Source: RGIG5299 sp045588575 (lineage in GTDB: Bacteria; Bacillota; Clostridia; Oscillospirales; RGIG5299). Taken from it: 64,000 nucleotides of DNA. The notes beneath the pieces are model-generated. The model saw only the letters and a list, made by a program, of their open reading frames with translations, did not search any database and was not told the origin of the DNA. How positions within the stretch are numbered: the first letter of the stretch is position 1; each line of letters begins with the position of its first letter. The stretch is taken from the NCBI GenBank assembly GCA_045588575.1, contig JAZNEJ010000001.1, positions 71,446 through 135,445 of the forward strand, in the 5' to 3' direction. Made by a program: the position numbers and the translations under genes. Below are positions 34,695-44,084 of this stretch, one piece after another.

Positions 34695-35345
34695 TTATTT
34701 AGTCATTTTTTCTTGCTTAACCTTTTTGTCTATTACGTGGCGTGAAGCAAGCTCGTTTAAAACGTCTTCAATTGAAATTCCCATTTCAATCATTAAAACC
34801 ATAACGTGATAATAAAGGTCGGCAATTTCATATATCGTTTCTTTTTTATCGTCTGCCTTTGCGGCAATTATAACCTCTGTCGATTCTTCGCCCACCTTTT
34901 TGAGAATTTTATCTATTCCCTTTTCAAAAAGATAGGTAGTGTATGAGCCTTCGGTTTTGTTTATTTTTCTTCCCTCAATGAGCTTGAAGAGAATTTCGGG
35001 AGAAAATTCGCCTCTTTCATCGTTTTCAAAAACGGTGTTGTTAAAGCAGGAATCGTCTCCCTTGTGGCACGCAGGTCCTTCTTTATCAACCTTTACTATG
35101 AGCGCATCGTTATCGCAGTCTGCGGTTATTGAAACGATATGCTGATAATTTCCGCTCGTTTCACCCTTTAACCAAAGCTCGTTTCTCGAACGGCTGTAAA
35201 AACAGGTGAGCTTTTTCTCCATTGAAATTTTAAGGCTTTCTTCGTTCATATATGCCAAGGTTAAAACCTTTTTGGTTGTGTTATCTACGACTATTGCGGG
35301 AATTAAGCCCTTTTCGTCAAACTTTAATTCGTTAATGTTTACCAT
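34695..35345 (-). CDS. hisI: Bifunctional phosphoribosyl-AMP cyclohydrolase / phosphoribosyl-ATP pyrophosphatase
   Basis: 216 aa, HisIE fusion. HisI part (1-110) with [28 protein letters not shown] and CHKGDDSCF (zinc and metal ligands); HisE part (about 120-216) with [12 protein letters not shown] and LYYHVMVLM. Performs steps 2 and 3 of histidine synthesis. Last gene of the his operon, before a terminator. Confidence 0.96.
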   Translation of the reverse strand: MVNINELKFDEKGLIPAIVVDNTTKKVLTLAYMNEESLKISMEKKLTCFYSRSRNELWLKGETSGNYQHIVSITADCDNDALIVKVDKEGPACHKGDDSCFNNTVFENDERGEFSPEILFKLIEGRKINKTEGSYTTYLFEKGIDKILKKVGEESTEVIIAAKADDKKETIYEIADLYYHVMVLMIEMGISIEDVLNELASRHVIDKKVKQEKMTK

Positions 35346-35354
35346 TTATATCAC

Positions 35355-36113
35355 CTATATCCTTACAGAGATGCCGTTTTTCAAAAGCATTTCTTTTAAA
35401 TCTTTTATTTCTACCTCTTTATAGTGGAAGATTGAAGCGGCAAGACCTGCGTCAACCTTCGGTAACGTTTTAAAAAGAGTTATAAAGTCTTCAATTTTGC
35501 CTGCGCCGCCCGATGCAATAACGGGAACGTTAACAGCGTTGCAAACCGCTTCGAGCATTTCGAGGTCGAAACCGTCTTTCATTCCGTCGGTGTTAATGGA
35601 GTTTAAAACAACCTCGCCCGCACCGTTATCAACGCAGCGCTTTATCCATGAAACCGCTTCCATTCCGGTATTTTCTCTGCCACCCTTGGCAAAAACTCTG
35701 AAAACGCCGTCTACCCTTTTAACGTCTGCCGAAATTACAACGCATTGGTCGCCGTAGCGCTTTGCGGCTTCATATATGAGATTGGGGTTTTTAATCGCCC
35801 CCGAATTTACGCTAACCTTATCGGCGCCGCATTTTAAAACCTTATCGAAATCCTCAAGCGTGTTTATTCCGCCGCCAACCGTTAAAGGAATAAAGACGGT
35901 TTTAGCAACCTCTTTAAGAATATCGGTAAAAATACCTCGGTTTTCCGCCGATGCCGTTATATCGTAAAAAACGAGCTCGTCGGCGCCGTTTGCACTGTAA
36001 TATTTTGCAAACTCAACGGGCGACGAAATTTCGTTAAGTCCTTCAAAATTTTTGCCTTTAACAACCTTTCCGTTTCTAACGTCAAGGCAAGGAATAATTC
36101 TTTTAGTTATCAT
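35355..36113 (-). CDS. hisF: Imidazole glycerol phosphate synthase, cyclase subunit
   Basis: 252 aa TIM barrel. Catalytic Asp in IPCLDVRNGKVVKG near 8-21 and the second Asp in VVISADVKRV near 126-135; phosphate loops ASGGAGK and GLAASIFH. Works with HisH. Overlaps hisA by four bases (ATGA). Confidence 0.97.
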   Translation of the reverse strand: MITKRIIPCLDVRNGKVVKGKNFEGLNEISSPVEFAKYYSANGADELVFYDITASAENRGIFTDILKEVAKTVFIPLTVGGGINTLEDFDKVLKCGADKVSVNSGAIKNPNLIYEAAKRYGDQCVVISADVKRVDGVFRVFAKGGRENTGMEAVSWIKRCVDNGAGEVVLNSINTDGMKDGFDLEMLEAVCNAVNVPVIASGGAGKIEDFITLFKTLPKVDAGLAASIFHYKEVEIKDLKEMLLKNGISVRI

Positions 36114-36823
36114 TTTGCCACCTTTATAGCTTCGCTTAAATTTATAGCTCCGGTATAGTAAGCCTTTCCTATAATTGCGCCGTATAAATTCATTTTTCTT
36201 AAATTTGCAACGTCGCTTATTGACGAAACACCGCCCGAGGCCGTTATATCTATTTTAAATTTTTCACTCATCTCGCGGTAAAGTTCAAGATTTGTTCCCT
36301 TCATTGCGCCGTCCTTTGAAATGTCGGTGCAAATTATATGTTTAACCCCGAGATTAATCATTTTTTCGCAAAAATCGAAAAGAGTGATTTCGGTTTTTTC
36401 GAGCCAGCCCTTAATTGCAACGAAGCCGTCTTTAATATCTATGCCAACCGAAATTTTTTCATTATATTCTTCAAGCGCCTGTTTAAGAAAATCGGGATTT
36501 GTTACGGCTGCCGTACCTATTATAACACGGTTTACGCCTATTTCAAAATATTTTCTTACCGTTTCAATATTTCTTATTCCGCCGCCTATTTCAACGAAAA
36601 GGCCGCCCTCGTTTACTATTTTTTCAACCGTTTCAACGTTATCGGTGGTGCCGTTTTTAGCGCCGTCCAAATCAACGAGATGAAGGTGCATTGCGCCCTC
36701 GTTTTTAAAATCCTTAACAACCTCTGACGGATTATCGTTATAACAGGTTTTTTGGTTATAATCGCCCTTTAAAAGTCTAACCGCTTTGCCGTCGATTATA
36801 TCTATTGCGGGGAAAATAATCAT
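36110..36823 (-). CDS. hisA: ProFAR isomerase
   Basis: 237 aa from the ATG at 36823, which has GAGGAGG 7 bases upstream and overlaps the hisH stop (ATGA). MIIFPAIDIIDGKAVRL at the start, TDISKDGAMKGTN and TASGGVSS are HisA signatures. Fourth step of histidine synthesis. Confidence 0.96.
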   Translation of the reverse strand: MIIFPAIDIIDGKAVRLLKGDYNQKTCYNDNPSEVVKDFKNEGAMHLHLVDLDGAKNGTTDNVETVEKIVNEGGLFVEIGGGIRNIETVRKYFEIGVNRVIIGTAAVTNPDFLKQALEEYNEKISVGIDIKDGFVAIKGWLEKTEITLFDFCEKMINLGVKHIICTDISKDGAMKGTNLELYREMSEKFKIDITASGGVSSISDVANLRKMNLYGAIIGKAYYTGAINLSEAIKVAK

Positions 36824-37440
36824 TTTACTTCCTCCTCGCAAAACGCCTTTAAGATTTTAAGACCTACGTCGCCGCTTTTTTCGGGGTGAAATTGGCATCC
36901 GTAAACGTTATTTTTGCAAACCGCCGCGGTTAAGGTTGCTCCGTAATCGGTGGTGGCGCTAACGCTTTCTTCGCAGTCGGCTCCGTAAAATGAATGGACG
37001 AAATAAACAAAATCGCCATCTTTTAAATATTTAAAAATTCTGCATTTGTTTTCTGTGAATTTAAGCGAATTCCAACCGATGTGAGGAATTTTAAGCTCGC
37101 TTGGAATAACGCTTGAAATAGGCTTAATTGAGCCTTTTATAAGCGCAAGCCCCTCGTGCTCGCCGTATTCGTAGCTTTTCTCGAAAAGAAGCTGCATTCC
37201 GAGACAAATGCCCAAAAGCTCTTTGCCCTTTGAAACCTCGTTTAAAACGACCTTATCAAGCCCCGTTTCTCTCAGCTTTAAAACGGCATCTCCAAAGGCG
37301 CCAACACCCGGGAGAATTATTTTATCGGCCTTTTCTATCGTTTCTTTATCGGAGGTAACAACCGCAGAGGCCCCAATGGCCTTTAAAGAGGAAACGAGTG
37401 AAAATAAATTTCCAACTCCGTAATCAATTATGGCAACCAT
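36820..37440 (-). CDS. hisH: Imidazole glycerol phosphate synthase, glutaminase subunit
   Basis: 206 aa class I glutamine amidotransferase. DYGVGNLFSL at the start, nucleophile Cys in LLGICLGMQLLFE near 75-87 and His/Glu in CQFHPEKSG near 183-191. Supplies ammonia to HisF. Overlaps hisB by one base and hisA by four. Confidence 0.97.
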   Translation of the reverse strand: MVAIIDYGVGNLFSLVSSLKAIGASAVVTSDKETIEKADKIILPGVGAFGDAVLKLRETGLDKVVLNEVSKGKELLGICLGMQLLFEKSYEYGEHEGLALIKGSIKPISSVIPSELKIPHIGWNSLKFTENKCRIFKYLKDGDFVYFVHSFYGADCEESVSATTDYGATLTAAVCKNNVYGCQFHPEKSGDVGLKILKAFCEEEVK

Positions 37441-38027
37441 TATAAAACTCCCTTGGTTGAAGGAATTTCATCTTTATATTTCTCATCTATTTTAACCGCC
37501 TGCTTAATGCTGCGGGCAACACTTTTGAAAATTCCTTCAATGATATGATGTGAATTAGTGCCTTCAAGCTGCTTTATGTGAAGAGTGGCTTCGCTGCTTC
37601 TGACAAAGGCAAACCAAAATTCACAAACGAGCTCGGTGTCGAAATCGCCGACCTTTTCGGTGGGTATTTCAAAGAAATTACCTAAAAAGCATCTGCCCGA
37701 AAAGTCGATTGCCGATAAAATAAGAGTTTCGTCCATAGGCAAAATCATACTTCCGTATCTTTCAATGCCCTTTTTGTCGCCAAGCGCTTCTTTAAAAGCA
37801 AGTCCCAAGCAAATGCCTATATCTTCAACGGTGTGATGATAATCCACCTCAACGTCGCCGTCGCACTTAACGGTTAGGTCAAATCTTCCGTGTTTGGCAA
37901 AAAGCGTGAGCATATGGTCTAAAAAACCGCATCCGCTTTGAATGCTGCTTTCACCCGTGCCGTCAACGTTAAGCTTTAATTCTATTTTTGTTTCTTTGGT
38001 ATTTCTTTTAACTTCGGAAACTCTCAT
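37440..38027 (-). CDS. hisB: Imidazoleglycerol-phosphate dehydratase
   Basis: 195 aa, monofunctional. Metal-binding GFLDHMLTLFAKHGRFDL, DYHHTVEDIGICLG and EFWFAF/LHIKQLEGTNSHHIIE. Lacks the N-terminal histidinol-phosphatase domain of the enterobacterial HisB. Overlaps hisC by four bases. Confidence 0.97.
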   Translation of the reverse strand: MRVSEVKRNTKETKIELKLNVDGTGESSIQSGCGFLDHMLTLFAKHGRFDLTVKCDGDVEVDYHHTVEDIGICLGLAFKEALGDKKGIERYGSMILPMDETLILSAIDFSGRCFLGNFFEIPTEKVGDFDTELVCEFWFAFVRSSEATLHIKQLEGTNSHHIIEGIFKSVARSIKQAVKIDEKYKDEIPSTKGVL

Positions 38028-39088
38028 TTCATTTCCTCCAAAATTTCTTTGATTTTCAAAACGAGAATATTCATCTGCTCATCGGTTCCTATTGTTATGC
38101 GGTTATAGTCTTTAATTTTTTCTTTGCCGAAATGACGCACCAAAACGCCCTTTTCCTTAAGCTTTAAATAAAGCTCCTCACCGCCTATTTTGCCGTGCTT
38201 TGCAAAAACGAAGTTTGCAACCGAATTTACAACCTCAAATCCCAAGGCTTTAAGCTCTTTAACCGTGTTTTCGCGGGTTTTAATAATTTCTGCGCAATTT
38301 TTTTCGGTGTATTTTTCATCCTCCAAAACGCCTATTGCCGCCGCCATAGTCATACTGTTTATGTTATAGGGATTAGTTGAATATCTAACGGTGTTTAAAT
38401 CCTTTATAATTTCCTCGGAGGCAACTCCAAAGCCTATTCTGGCGCCTGCCATAGAGCGTGATTTCGAGAAGGTTTGAGTAACCAAAAGGTTATCGTATTT
38501 ATCTATTAAAGAAATTGCGCTTTCACCGCCGAAATCAACGTAGGCCTCGTCTATAACAACGAGATTATCGGAATTTGTTTTAACAATTTCTTCAATTTCG
38601 CTTAACTCCAACATAATGCCGGTGGGCGCGTTGGGGTTTGCAATGAAGATATTTTTGTTTATCCCCAAATAGTCGTTTACGTTTATTGTAAAATCCTCGT
38701 TTAACGGAATTTCTTCGTAAGGAATGCCGTTGATTTTTGCAAAAACGGGATAAAATCCGTAGGTTATATTCGGAAATACCGCCTTGGTTTTTTTGCTTGC
38801 AAAGGCAAGAAAAGCAAAGTTTAAAATTTCATCGGAGCCGTTTGTAACTATAACGTTAGATGCCTTGACTCCGCACATATCCGCAATTTTTCGGGTTAGC
38901 TCTTTACACTCGGGGTCGGGATATAAATTAAGCTTTTTTACCGCTTTTTTGGTTAACTTTTCAACCTTTTTAGATGGCGGAAAAGGAGATTCGTTTGTGT
39001 TAAGCTTAATATATTTCATATCCTTCGGCTGTTCGCCGGGGGTGTAGGGAACGAGGTTTTTAACTCTTGAATTCAAAAATTTGCTCAT
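38024..39088 (-). CDS. hisC: Histidinol-phosphate aminotransferase
   Basis: 354 aa fold-type I PLP enzyme. LNTNESPFPPS near 29-39, NPNAPTG near 150, VVIDEAYVDF and PLP lysine in TFSKSRSMAGARIGF near 207-221. Overlaps hisD and hisB by four bases each. Confidence 0.96.
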   Translation of the reverse strand: MSKFLNSRVKNLVPYTPGEQPKDMKYIKLNTNESPFPPSKKVEKLTKKAVKKLNLYPDPECKELTRKIADMCGVKASNVIVTNGSDEILNFAFLAFASKKTKAVFPNITYGFYPVFAKINGIPYEEIPLNEDFTINVNDYLGINKNIFIANPNAPTGIMLELSEIEEIVKTNSDNLVVIDEAYVDFGGESAISLIDKYDNLLVTQTFSKSRSMAGARIGFGVASEEIIKDLNTVRYSTNPYNINSMTMAAAIGVLEDEKYTEKNCAEIIKTRENTVKELKALGFEVVNSVANFVFAKHGKIGGEELYLKLKEKGVLVRHFGKEKIKDYNRITIGTDEQMNILVLKIKEILEEMK

Positions 39089-40362
39089 TTTTTCTCCTCC
39101 AAGCGTATAACGGCGCTTTTTGCGTGAGCGGTTAATCCTTCTTTTTTTGCAAAATAGGCAACGTCGTTACCAACCTTTTTAAGCGCATCCTCGGTGTAGT
39201 AAATATACTGCGTTTTCTTAACGAAATCATCTACCGATAACGGACTTGAAAATTTCGCAGTACCGCTTGTGGGAAGGGTGTGATTGGGGCCTGCAAAATA
39301 ATCTCCGAGCGCTTCAGGGCAGAATTTGCCCATGAAAACCGAGCCTGCATTTTTAATTAAATCCAAGCATTCAAAGGGGTTATCAACGCAAAGCTCCAAA
39401 TGTTCGGGAGCTATTTCGTTTGCAATTTCTATTCCCTCTTCTAAATTTTTACAAACTATAATTTTTCCGTTATTATCAATGGATGCTCTTGCAATTTCGC
39501 TTCTTTCAAGCTCGGGAATTTGTTTTTCAAGCTCTTCGCTTACGCTTTTTGCAAGCTCCTTCGAATCGGTTATTAAAACGGCGCTTGCCATTTTATCGTG
39601 TTCCGCCTGAGAAAGAAGGTCGGCGGCTATGAATTTAGGATTTGAAGTTTTATCGGCAACTATTAAAATTTCGCTGGGGCCCGCAATCATATCAATTGAA
39701 ACAACGCCGAAAACCTGCTTTTTAGCCTCGGCAACGAAGGCATTTCCGGGGCCTACTATTTTATAGACGGCGGGAATTGTTTCGGTGCCGTAAGCAAGCG
39801 CCGCAATTGCCTGCGCGCCGCCCGTTTTGAAAATTTTATCAACTCCCGCTATTTTGGCGGCAACCAAAATTACGGGATTAATTTTGCCTTCCTTGTTGGG
39901 AGGAGTAACCATTACTATTTCCTTGCAGCCCGCTATTTTGGCGGGAACCGAATCCATAAGCACGGTTGAAGGGTAGGCCGCCGTGCCGCCCGGAACGTAA
40001 AGTCCAACCTTTTCAATGGGAATAACCTTTTGACCGACCGTAACGTCGCCCTCAGTTATTTGAAAGCCTTCTCTTTTTTGCGCGGAATGGAATTTAACTA
40101 TATTTTCTTTTGCTTTATTTAAAATTTCAATAAATTCATTATCAACTTCCGAAAATGCCTCGTTAATTTCCTCTTCGCTTACCAAAAGTGAAGAAAGCTT
40201 TGCGCCGTCAAATTTTTCGGCGTAGTAAATAAGAGCTTTATCTTTGTTTTTTCTTACCTTTGCAATTATTTCGCTAACAGTTTCGGAAACGTTGGCAGTG
40301 GGGCTTATTCTTGAAAAAATTTCGCTTTTTTCTACCTCTTCACAGTTTAAAATTTTAATCAT
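39085..40362 (-). CDS. hisD: Histidinol dehydrogenase
   Basis: 425 aa. [39 protein letters not shown] (zinc ligands Gln/His) and [20 protein letters not shown]. Two-step NAD-dependent oxidation of histidinol to histidine. Overlaps hisG by four bases. Confidence 0.97.
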   Translation of the reverse strand: MIKILNCEEVEKSEIFSRISPTANVSETVSEIIAKVRKNKDKALIYYAEKFDGAKLSSLLVSEEEINEAFSEVDNEFIEILNKAKENIVKFHSAQKREGFQITEGDVTVGQKVIPIEKVGLYVPGGTAAYPSTVLMDSVPAKIAGCKEIVMVTPPNKEGKINPVILVAAKIAGVDKIFKTGGAQAIAALAYGTETIPAVYKIVGPGNAFVAEAKKQVFGVVSIDMIAGPSEILIVADKTSNPKFIAADLLSQAEHDKMASAVLITDSKELAKSVSEELEKQIPELERSEIARASIDNNGKIIVCKNLEEGIEIANEIAPEHLELCVDNPFECLDLIKNAGSVFMGKFCPEALGDYFAGPNHTLPTSGTAKFSSPLSVDDFVKKTQYIYYTEDALKKVGNDVAYFAKKEGLTAHAKSAVIRLEEKK

Positions 40363-40988
40363 TTTGCCGCCTCCACTTGATTTTCAAGCTCTTTTTTAAC
40401 AAGCTCAATTGCTTCTTTTTTAAACTTGAAAGAGGTTTTGTTTGCAATAAGTCTTGCGCTTATCGGCACGATGGTTTCAATAACCTCTAAGTCGTTTTCC
40501 TTTAAGGTTGTGCCCGTTTCAACTATATCGACTATTACGTCGGAAAGGCCTAAAATGGGCGCAATTTCTATTGAGCCGTTAAGACGGATTATATCTATAT
40601 CTTTTCCTTGAGAAGCATAGTAGCTTTCCGCAATATTTGCAAATTTGGTTGCAACCTTTAAGGTTTTTTGGCTGTTGTATCTAAAACTTTTTTTTGCGGC
40701 AACCGCCATTTTGCATTTGCCTATATTGAGGTCGGAAAGCTCGTAAACGTCGGGAGAGTATTCCAAGAGAATATCCTTGCCCGCAACGCCTATATCGGCA
40801 ACTCCTCGCGAAACGTAAATCGGAACGTCAGAGGGCTTAACCCAGAAATATCTAACACCCGTTTCCTCGTTTTCAAAGATGAGCTTTCTGTTTTGCTCTT
40901 TTATTGAAGGACAGGAAAAGCCCGCCTTTTCAAACATATCGTATACCTTTTCGCCGAGTCTGCCCTTGGGCAAAGCAACGTTAAGCAT
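40359..40988 (-). CDS. hisG: ATP phosphoribosyltransferase, catalytic subunit (short form)
   Basis: 209 aa from the ATG at 40988, chosen by homology (MLNVALPKGRLGE); it overlaps the hisZ stop by 8 bases. ADIGVAGKDIL and DIVETGTTLKENDL are HisG signatures. The short HisG lacks a regulatory domain and needs HisZ, encoded just upstream. Confidence 0.95.
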   Translation of the reverse strand: MLNVALPKGRLGEKVYDMFEKAGFSCPSIKEQNRKLIFENEETGVRYFWVKPSDVPIYVSRGVADIGVAGKDILLEYSPDVYELSDLNIGKCKMAVAAKKSFRYNSQKTLKVATKFANIAESYYASQGKDIDIIRLNGSIEIAPILGLSDVIVDIVETGTTLKENDLEVIETIVPISARLIANKTSFKFKKEAIELVKKELENQVEAAK

Positions 40989-42096
40989 TGTTTTCAACTG
41001 ACTCCACCTCACCCTTCTTAACCTTTACAAGCGTGGAAAAGCTTTCCTTTTCGGGAATGAACCTTTGAGCCGAAACCTTATTTCCCTTTGCTCTGAATTC
41101 TTCAACTATTTTTTTAAGAGATGCCGCGCTCGTTTCTTCATCGTATAAAACAACAACGTCCTTTTCGTAAACGGGAGCGTCGGTTTTTAAGGGGTCTAAC
41201 ATATCTATATAAACCGCAAAGCCTATTGCCCGCGATTTTTTCTGCATTTTTTGCATAAGGCTATCGTATTGTCCGCCCGAAAGCACGCTGTTCGGGATTT
41301 TTTCAATAAAGCCCTTAAAGACTATTCCGTTATAATATTTCGCATCGCTTACAACGGAAAAATCAATTTGAATAATATCTTTAACGTCATCGTCAATAAG
41401 ACTTAACGCAGTTTCAAACTGCTCGTAAGCCGCTAAATATTCCGCGTTATTGCTTAAACCCTTAAGCTTGGGTAAAACTTCCTCAACTTTGCCGCAAAGC
41501 GAAATTATATCGTTAATAAAATCAACGGTTTCGGCACCTATTTCATTTTCAAGCGCAAGCTTTTTAAGCTCGTGCCCGTTTTTCTCTTCAATGCATTTTA
41601 TTATTTTATTTTTTAATTCCAAATCTATATCGGCTAAATTCAAAACAGCATAAAGAAGTCCTAAATGAGAAATGCTTAAAACGCATTTCTCTGAAATTGC
41701 TTTAAGACTTTTTGCCGCAAGAGTTATAACCTCGCTTAAGGAGTAATCGTCGATATCTCCAATACATTCAAGGCCTACCTGCATTATTTCTTTAAAGCTT
41801 TTGCTTCCGCTTGAAACACGGTAAACGTTTTCATTATAATAAAGCTTTTCAACGTAACCCTTAACGTCTTTTGCATTTTTAACTATCGAAAGCGTTACGT
41901 CGGGCTTTAAAGCCATAAGCTTACCGTTTGTATCGGTAAAGGTTATAATACTGTTTGAAATAAGGAAATCCTTGTTTTTAACGTAGAGGTCATATTCCTC
42001 AAATTTTCTCATTTTATATTGAGAATAACCGTATTTCGCATATATTGAACGCAACGAAAAAACAAGATTTTCTTCGTATGTGAGAGTCGAGTTCAT
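40981..42096 (-). CDS. hisZ: ATP phosphoribosyltransferase regulatory subunit
   Basis: 371 aa, HisS-like fold lacking the anticodon domain and the RGLDYYxG substrate motif (reads DAKYYNGIVFKG). Pairs with short HisG to form an octameric, histidine-feedback-controlled enzyme. Starts 6 bases after hisR. Confidence 0.93.
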   Translation of the reverse strand: MNSTLTYEENLVFSLRSIYAKYGYSQYKMRKFEEYDLYVKNKDFLISNSIITFTDTNGKLMALKPDVTLSIVKNAKDVKGYVEKLYYNENVYRVSSGSKSFKEIMQVGLECIGDIDDYSLSEVITLAAKSLKAISEKCVLSISHLGLLYAVLNLADIDLELKNKIIKCIEEKNGHELKKLALENEIGAETVDFINDIISLCGKVEEVLPKLKGLSNNAEYLAAYEQFETALSLIDDDVKDIIQIDFSVVSDAKYYNGIVFKGFIEKIPNSVLSGGQYDSLMQKMQKKSRAIGFAVYIDMLDPLKTDAPVYEKDVVVLYDEETSAASLKKIVEEFRAKGNKVSAQRFIPEKESFSTLVKVKKGEVESVENNA

Positions 42097-42102
42097 TTCC
42101 TA

Positions 42103-42393
42103 TTATTTCTCCTTTTTCAAGCCGTCGATTGCCTTGCGGTAACCGCCGCTTCCGTATTTAAGGCACTTGCTTACTCTGCCTATGGTTGCGGTGCTAACGC
42201 CCACGTCTGCCGAAATTTTTTGGTAATTCACACCTTCATCGAGCAAAATCGCCGCATCTAAACGCTGCGCCATATCCTGAAGCTCTTTTATGGTGCAAAT
42301 GTCTTCAAAATATAAATAGCAGTCTTCTATCGTTTCGAGATTTAATATTGTTTTAAAAAGCCTATCCATAGATTCCGAATGTAAATTTAACAT
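42103..42393 (-). CDS. hisR: TrpR-related regulator HisR (YerC/YecD family)
   Basis: 96 aa. TrpR-like helices with AQRLDAAILLDEGVNYQKISADVGVS split by a helix-turn-helix and TIGRVSKCLKYGSGGY. It is the first gene of the his operon and a palindrome overlaps its promoter, so autoregulation in response to histidine is likely; HisR has been inferred as the his repressor in Firmicutes. Confidence 0.88.
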   Translation of the reverse strand: MLNLHSESMDRLFKTILNLETIEDCYLYFEDICTIKELQDMAQRLDAAILLDEGVNYQKISADVGVSTATIGRVSKCLKYGSGGYRKAIDGLKKEK

Positions 42394-42410
42394 AAAGCTA
42401 CACCTCTTAA

Positions 42411-42453
42411 TAACATATGGTAATATGTTAGCACTTTATTACGCTAAAGTCAA
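42411..42453 (-). promoter_or_regulatory. his operon promoter with probable HisR operator
   Basis: Minus strand TTGACT (42453-42448), 17-base spacer, TAACAT (42430-42425). A palindrome TAACATA-N6-TATGTTA at 42411-42430 covers the -10 and the start site. A further TATGTTA half-site lies at 42490-42496 in the divergent promoter. Confidence 0.65.
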
Positions 42454-42471
42454 GCCTTTTTTAAAAAATTG

Positions 42472-42500
42472 TTGTAAAATTGATTAAAATATGTTACTAT
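42472..42500 (+). promoter_or_regulatory. Promoter of the lipoprotein gene
   Basis: TTGTAA (42472-42477), 17-base spacer, TACTAT (42495-42500). The near-palindrome TAAAATATGTTA (42485-42496) ends in the same TATGTTA half-site as the HisR operator, so the divergent gene may share control. Confidence 0.5.
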
Positions 42501-42541
42501 GTATATATAAACACCAAAATACAGTCAGAAGAGGTTTAAAA

Positions 42542-43972
42542 ATGAAAAGATTTTTTTGCATTTTGCTTGCAGCCTTGGTTTTGTTCTCTCTTTCCGCTTG
42601 TAAAACCGCAATGTCGGACAGTGAGGCAGAAAAAGACATAACCGGCGCTTTAGGTAATTTTAAAGACTTAATGAATATGGACGAAATTATAAACAAACTG
42701 CCTTCCGACGCCTTAATTGAAAACGCAAATTCGCAGCCCCCGTCATCACCCGAAGGCTCTAACCCCGATTCCTCCGTTCCCGACGTTGAAGTTCCCGAGG
42801 GCGAAGGAAACGTTATAGTTATCGGTAACGGCGTTGTTGTTTACAAAACCGTTTATCTTTACGACGAGGTAACCGACGGCGGCATTGCCTACAATGCCAA
42901 AACAACCGTTATTCACTTCGGCAATGCAAGAGAAATCGGCGAAAACAAATACAGCCTTCACTTTATAGGCGCAAACGTTTTATTCGAAGTAACCGCCGAG
43001 GACCTTGCCGCTTTAAGACAGGAATTATCGGCCGACCTTGATACAGGCGAGTTTACTGCCGAGGAAATTGAATCATTAAGAAAAATGCTCGGCGGCGAAA
43101 AGATTTACGTTGCCGCCAACTCTAATCTTTGGGAGTTATATGCCGACGTTGACGTTGACATTGAAACCACATGGAATGAAGAAATTCAGTCGTTCCTTGT
43201 TAAAATAGATTACGGCTACGACGAGTGGTATAACCAGTATTCCTACGAAATAGTCGGCTTTAACGGCAAAACCAAGGAATACGTTTACTATCAGATAGAC
43301 GACGATGGCAAGGAATGGCTTCAGGCAAAAAACACTTATTCCTATTTGCCCGACGGCACAATACAAATCCACAGCATAGATTATTATTCCTTTACCACTC
43401 AGCCTTGGAGTGAAGGTATACGCGTTGGCAAAAACGATTTTGAAATGAAAAGCCTTTGGAACAAGGGTTGGACTGAAGACGGCATTTTGGAATATGAGAA
43501 TTATTACGATGAAAACGATAATTACGTATATATCGCCTACAACACCTTATTAAAGGACGGCAGTATTTTAAGAAAGTCGATATACGATAAAAATTACGAT
43601 AACGGAAATATGTCAGACTCTCTCATTTACGAAGAGGAATATTGGGAAGACATCGGGCTTTTAAGAGAAAAGTTTGAGAAAAACGGAAACATTTGCACCA
43701 ATAGCCACTATTTTGAAGACGGCACTCTCGAAAGCTCTGCAACTTACGATACCTCGCGTTTAGACTACGAGGGAAATTACCTTACAATTCAAAGAATAGA
43801 AACCGCAAGCGCCACGAGAGATAAGTTTGTAACCGAATACGACGAAAACGGCAAGGAAACTCAAAGAACAAGATACGATAAAGACGGATTGCTTCTTTCC
43901 ATTACTTATTTCGGCGAAGGCGGCATTGAAATAACTATTGAATACGACGAAAACGGTAATCCCATAACTTAA
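42542..43972 (+). CDS. Lipoprotein with YwqK/MORN-like repeats
   Basis: 476 aa from the ATG at 42542 (AGAGG upstream). Signal sequence with lipobox LFSLSAC, so the mature protein is anchored at Cys20. An acidic, proline-rich region (60-95) is followed by a beta-rich domain and by C-terminal repeats of the E-Y-D-E-N-G-(K/N) type (for example FVTEYDENGKETQR and ITIEYDENGNPIT) that resemble YwqK-type antitoxin repeats. No enzymatic motif; surface-exposed and probably a binding or structural protein. Confidence 0.75.
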   Translation: MKRFFCILLAALVLFSLSACKTAMSDSEAEKDITGALGNFKDLMNMDEIINKLPSDALIENANSQPPSSPEGSNPDSSVPDVEVPEGEGNVIVIGNGVVVYKTVYLYDEVTDGGIAYNAKTTVIHFGNAREIGENKYSLHFIGANVLFEVTAEDLAALRQELSADLDTGEFTAEEIESLRKMLGGEKIYVAANSNLWELYADVDVDIETTWNEEIQSFLVKIDYGYDEWYNQYSYEIVGFNGKTKEYVYYQIDDDGKEWLQAKNTYSYLPDGTIQIHSIDYYSFTTQPWSEGIRVGKNDFEMKSLWNKGWTEDGILEYENYYDENDNYVYIAYNTLLKDGSILRKSIYDKNYDNGNMSDSLIYEEEYWEDIGLLREKFEKNGNICTNSHYFEDGTLESSATYDTSRLDYEGNYLTIQRIETASATRDKFVTEYDENGKETQRTRYDKDGLLLSITYFGEGGIEITIEYDENGNPIT

Positions 43973-43974
43973 CC

Positions 43975-44007
43975 AAAAAGTCCCGAATAAAAAATTCGGG
44001 ACTTTTT
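43975..44007 (+). terminator. Terminator after the lipoprotein gene
   Basis: 13-base perfect stem AAAAAGTCCCGAA / TTCGGGACTTTTT, then more T. Confidence 0.92.
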
Positions 44008-44019
44008 TTATGAAAACTA

Positions 44020-44048
44020 TTGAGCTTTTTTAAAAAAAGGTGTAAAAT
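44020..44048 (+). promoter_or_regulatory. Promoter of the SulP gene
   Basis: TTGAGC (44020-44025), 17-base spacer, TAAAAT (44043-44048). Confidence 0.55.
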
Positions 44049-44084
44049 ACAGTCTGCAATAAATTTAATAAAAGGACTTGCGTT

